From: Pseudomonadota bacterium
Lineage (GTDB): Bacteria; Pseudomonadota; Alphaproteobacteria; Rhizobiales; Beijerinckiaceae
Direction: 5' to 3'
DNA: 5,978 bases
Assembly: GCA_023393655.1 (NCBI GenBank)
Contig: JAEWKP010000002.1
Location: 1-5,978, forward strand
Under the pieces are notes generated by a model. It did no database searches. It was not told where the DNA came from and worked only from the letters and a program-made list of their open reading frames with translations. The position numbers and the translations under genes are program-made. Shown piece by piece: positions 5,525 through 5,978 of the stretch (position 1 is its first letter; each line of letters starts with the position of its first letter).

Positions 5525-5978
5525 ATGATGCCAGGCTGCCTCCGCCGTTCCATCCGCTTGCCGCGAAAGCGTGCCGCGCTCCTGCTCGCCCTCGTGCTCT
5601 CCTGCCCGGCACAGGCGGCGGAGGAGCCTGTGCCGGCATCATCGGGCATCCAGGATGCGCTCTGCCGCCTGATCGACGACGCGGCGAAAGCGCAGGGCCT
5701 GCCAGCCGCCTTCCTGACCCGCCTGATCTTCCAGGAATCGAGTTTCCGGCCCGGCGTCACCAGCCCGGCCGGCGCACAGGGCCTCGCCCAGTTCATGCCC
5801 GTAACGGCCCGGGAGCGTGGCCTCGCCGATCCGTTCGATCCCGAGCAGGCCGTACCCAAGGCGGCGCATTTCCTGGCCGAGCTGCATGACCGGTTCGGCA
5901 ACTGGGGCCTTGCTGCGGCGGCCTATAATGGCGGGCCCAATCGCGTCGCGGGCTGGCTTGCAGCGCGCAAGGCGGGGC
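5525..5978 (+). CDS. Exported lytic transglycosylase (SLT domain), 3' end missing
   Basis: The 151 codons present encode a Slt-type transglycosylase that cleaves the glycan strands of peptidoglycan in the periplasm; the gene runs off the window. The N-terminus is a signal peptide with several arginines and a leucine-rich core. It has a type I site after AQA (29-31), but VLSC (24-27) is a possible lipobox, so an outer-membrane lipoprotein is an alternative. The catalytic domain starts at about residue 42. It shows the catalytic glutamate E71 in FQESSF, GAQGLAQFMP (83-92), and AYNGGPNRV (133-141), the standard goose-type SLT motifs. Two adjacent ATGs (5525, 5528) follow AGAAGG (5516-5521); the second has better spacing. 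An in-frame ATG at 5489 with GAAAGG upstream would add 12 residues before the signal peptide. No other domain precedes the SLT domain. Confidence 0.92.
   Translation, partial: MMPGCLRRSIRLPRKRAALLLALVLSCPAQAAEEPVPASSGIQDALCRLIDDAAKAQGLPAAFLTRLIFQESSFRPGVTSPAGAQGLAQFMPVTARERGLADPFDPEQAVPKAAHFLAELHDRFGNWGLAAAAYNGGPNRVAGWLAARKAG

Noticed and set aside
4410..5528. A 372-codon + strand frame over the SGNH-like gene.
   Set aside because: It is Arg/Gly/His-rich with no motif, and is antisense to a frame with a membrane anchor, a ribosome binding site and SGNH-like motifs.
1..5978. A search for CRISPR repeats, insertion-sequence ends, phage or defence genes and toxin-antitoxin pairs.
   Set aside because: Nothing of this kind was seen; the window is accounted for by housekeeping and envelope genes with short spacers.

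Overview
The window reads as ordinary chromosomal DNA from a GC-rich alphaproteobacterium, most likely of the Rhizobiales (Hyphomicrobiales); a Bosea- or Methylobacterium-like genome would fit, but that is inference. The evidence is strong G/C bias at third codon positions, long antisense shadow frames, Shine-Dalgarno-like leaders, and the block of gph, rpiA and a DUF2059 gene, a grouping I recall from rhizobial chromosomes. No stretch of 300 bases lacks a gene; the longest gaps are about 155 bases.

Left part (1-2949). A 12-helix APC-superfamily permease on + faces a secreted DUF2059 protein on -. The 73-base gap between their 3' ends holds a hairpin flanked by A6 and T3 that looks like a shared bidirectional terminator. 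Ribose-5-phosphate isomerase A (rpiA) lies upstream of the DUF2059 gene on the same strand.

Middle (2950-4283). A small exported protein with a duplicated cysteine-containing motif (-) is divergent from a phosphoglycolate phosphatase-type HAD hydrolase (gph, +). A tRNA-Val(CAC) gene with encoded CCA follows the gph stop by 28 bases.

Right part (4284-5978). A membrane-anchored protein with SGNH-hydrolase-like motifs (-) converges on the tRNA. It is divergent from the 5' part of a small exported lytic transglycosylase (+), which runs off the window end.

Functionally, rpiA and gph are linked by sugar-phosphate metabolism (pentose phosphate pathway and 2-phosphoglycolate salvage). The SGNH-like protein and the transglycosylase are both envelope proteins. 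I see no mobile element, CRISPR array, phage gene, toxin-antitoxin or defence system. The least understood items are the duplicated-motif exported protein and the SGNH-like protein.
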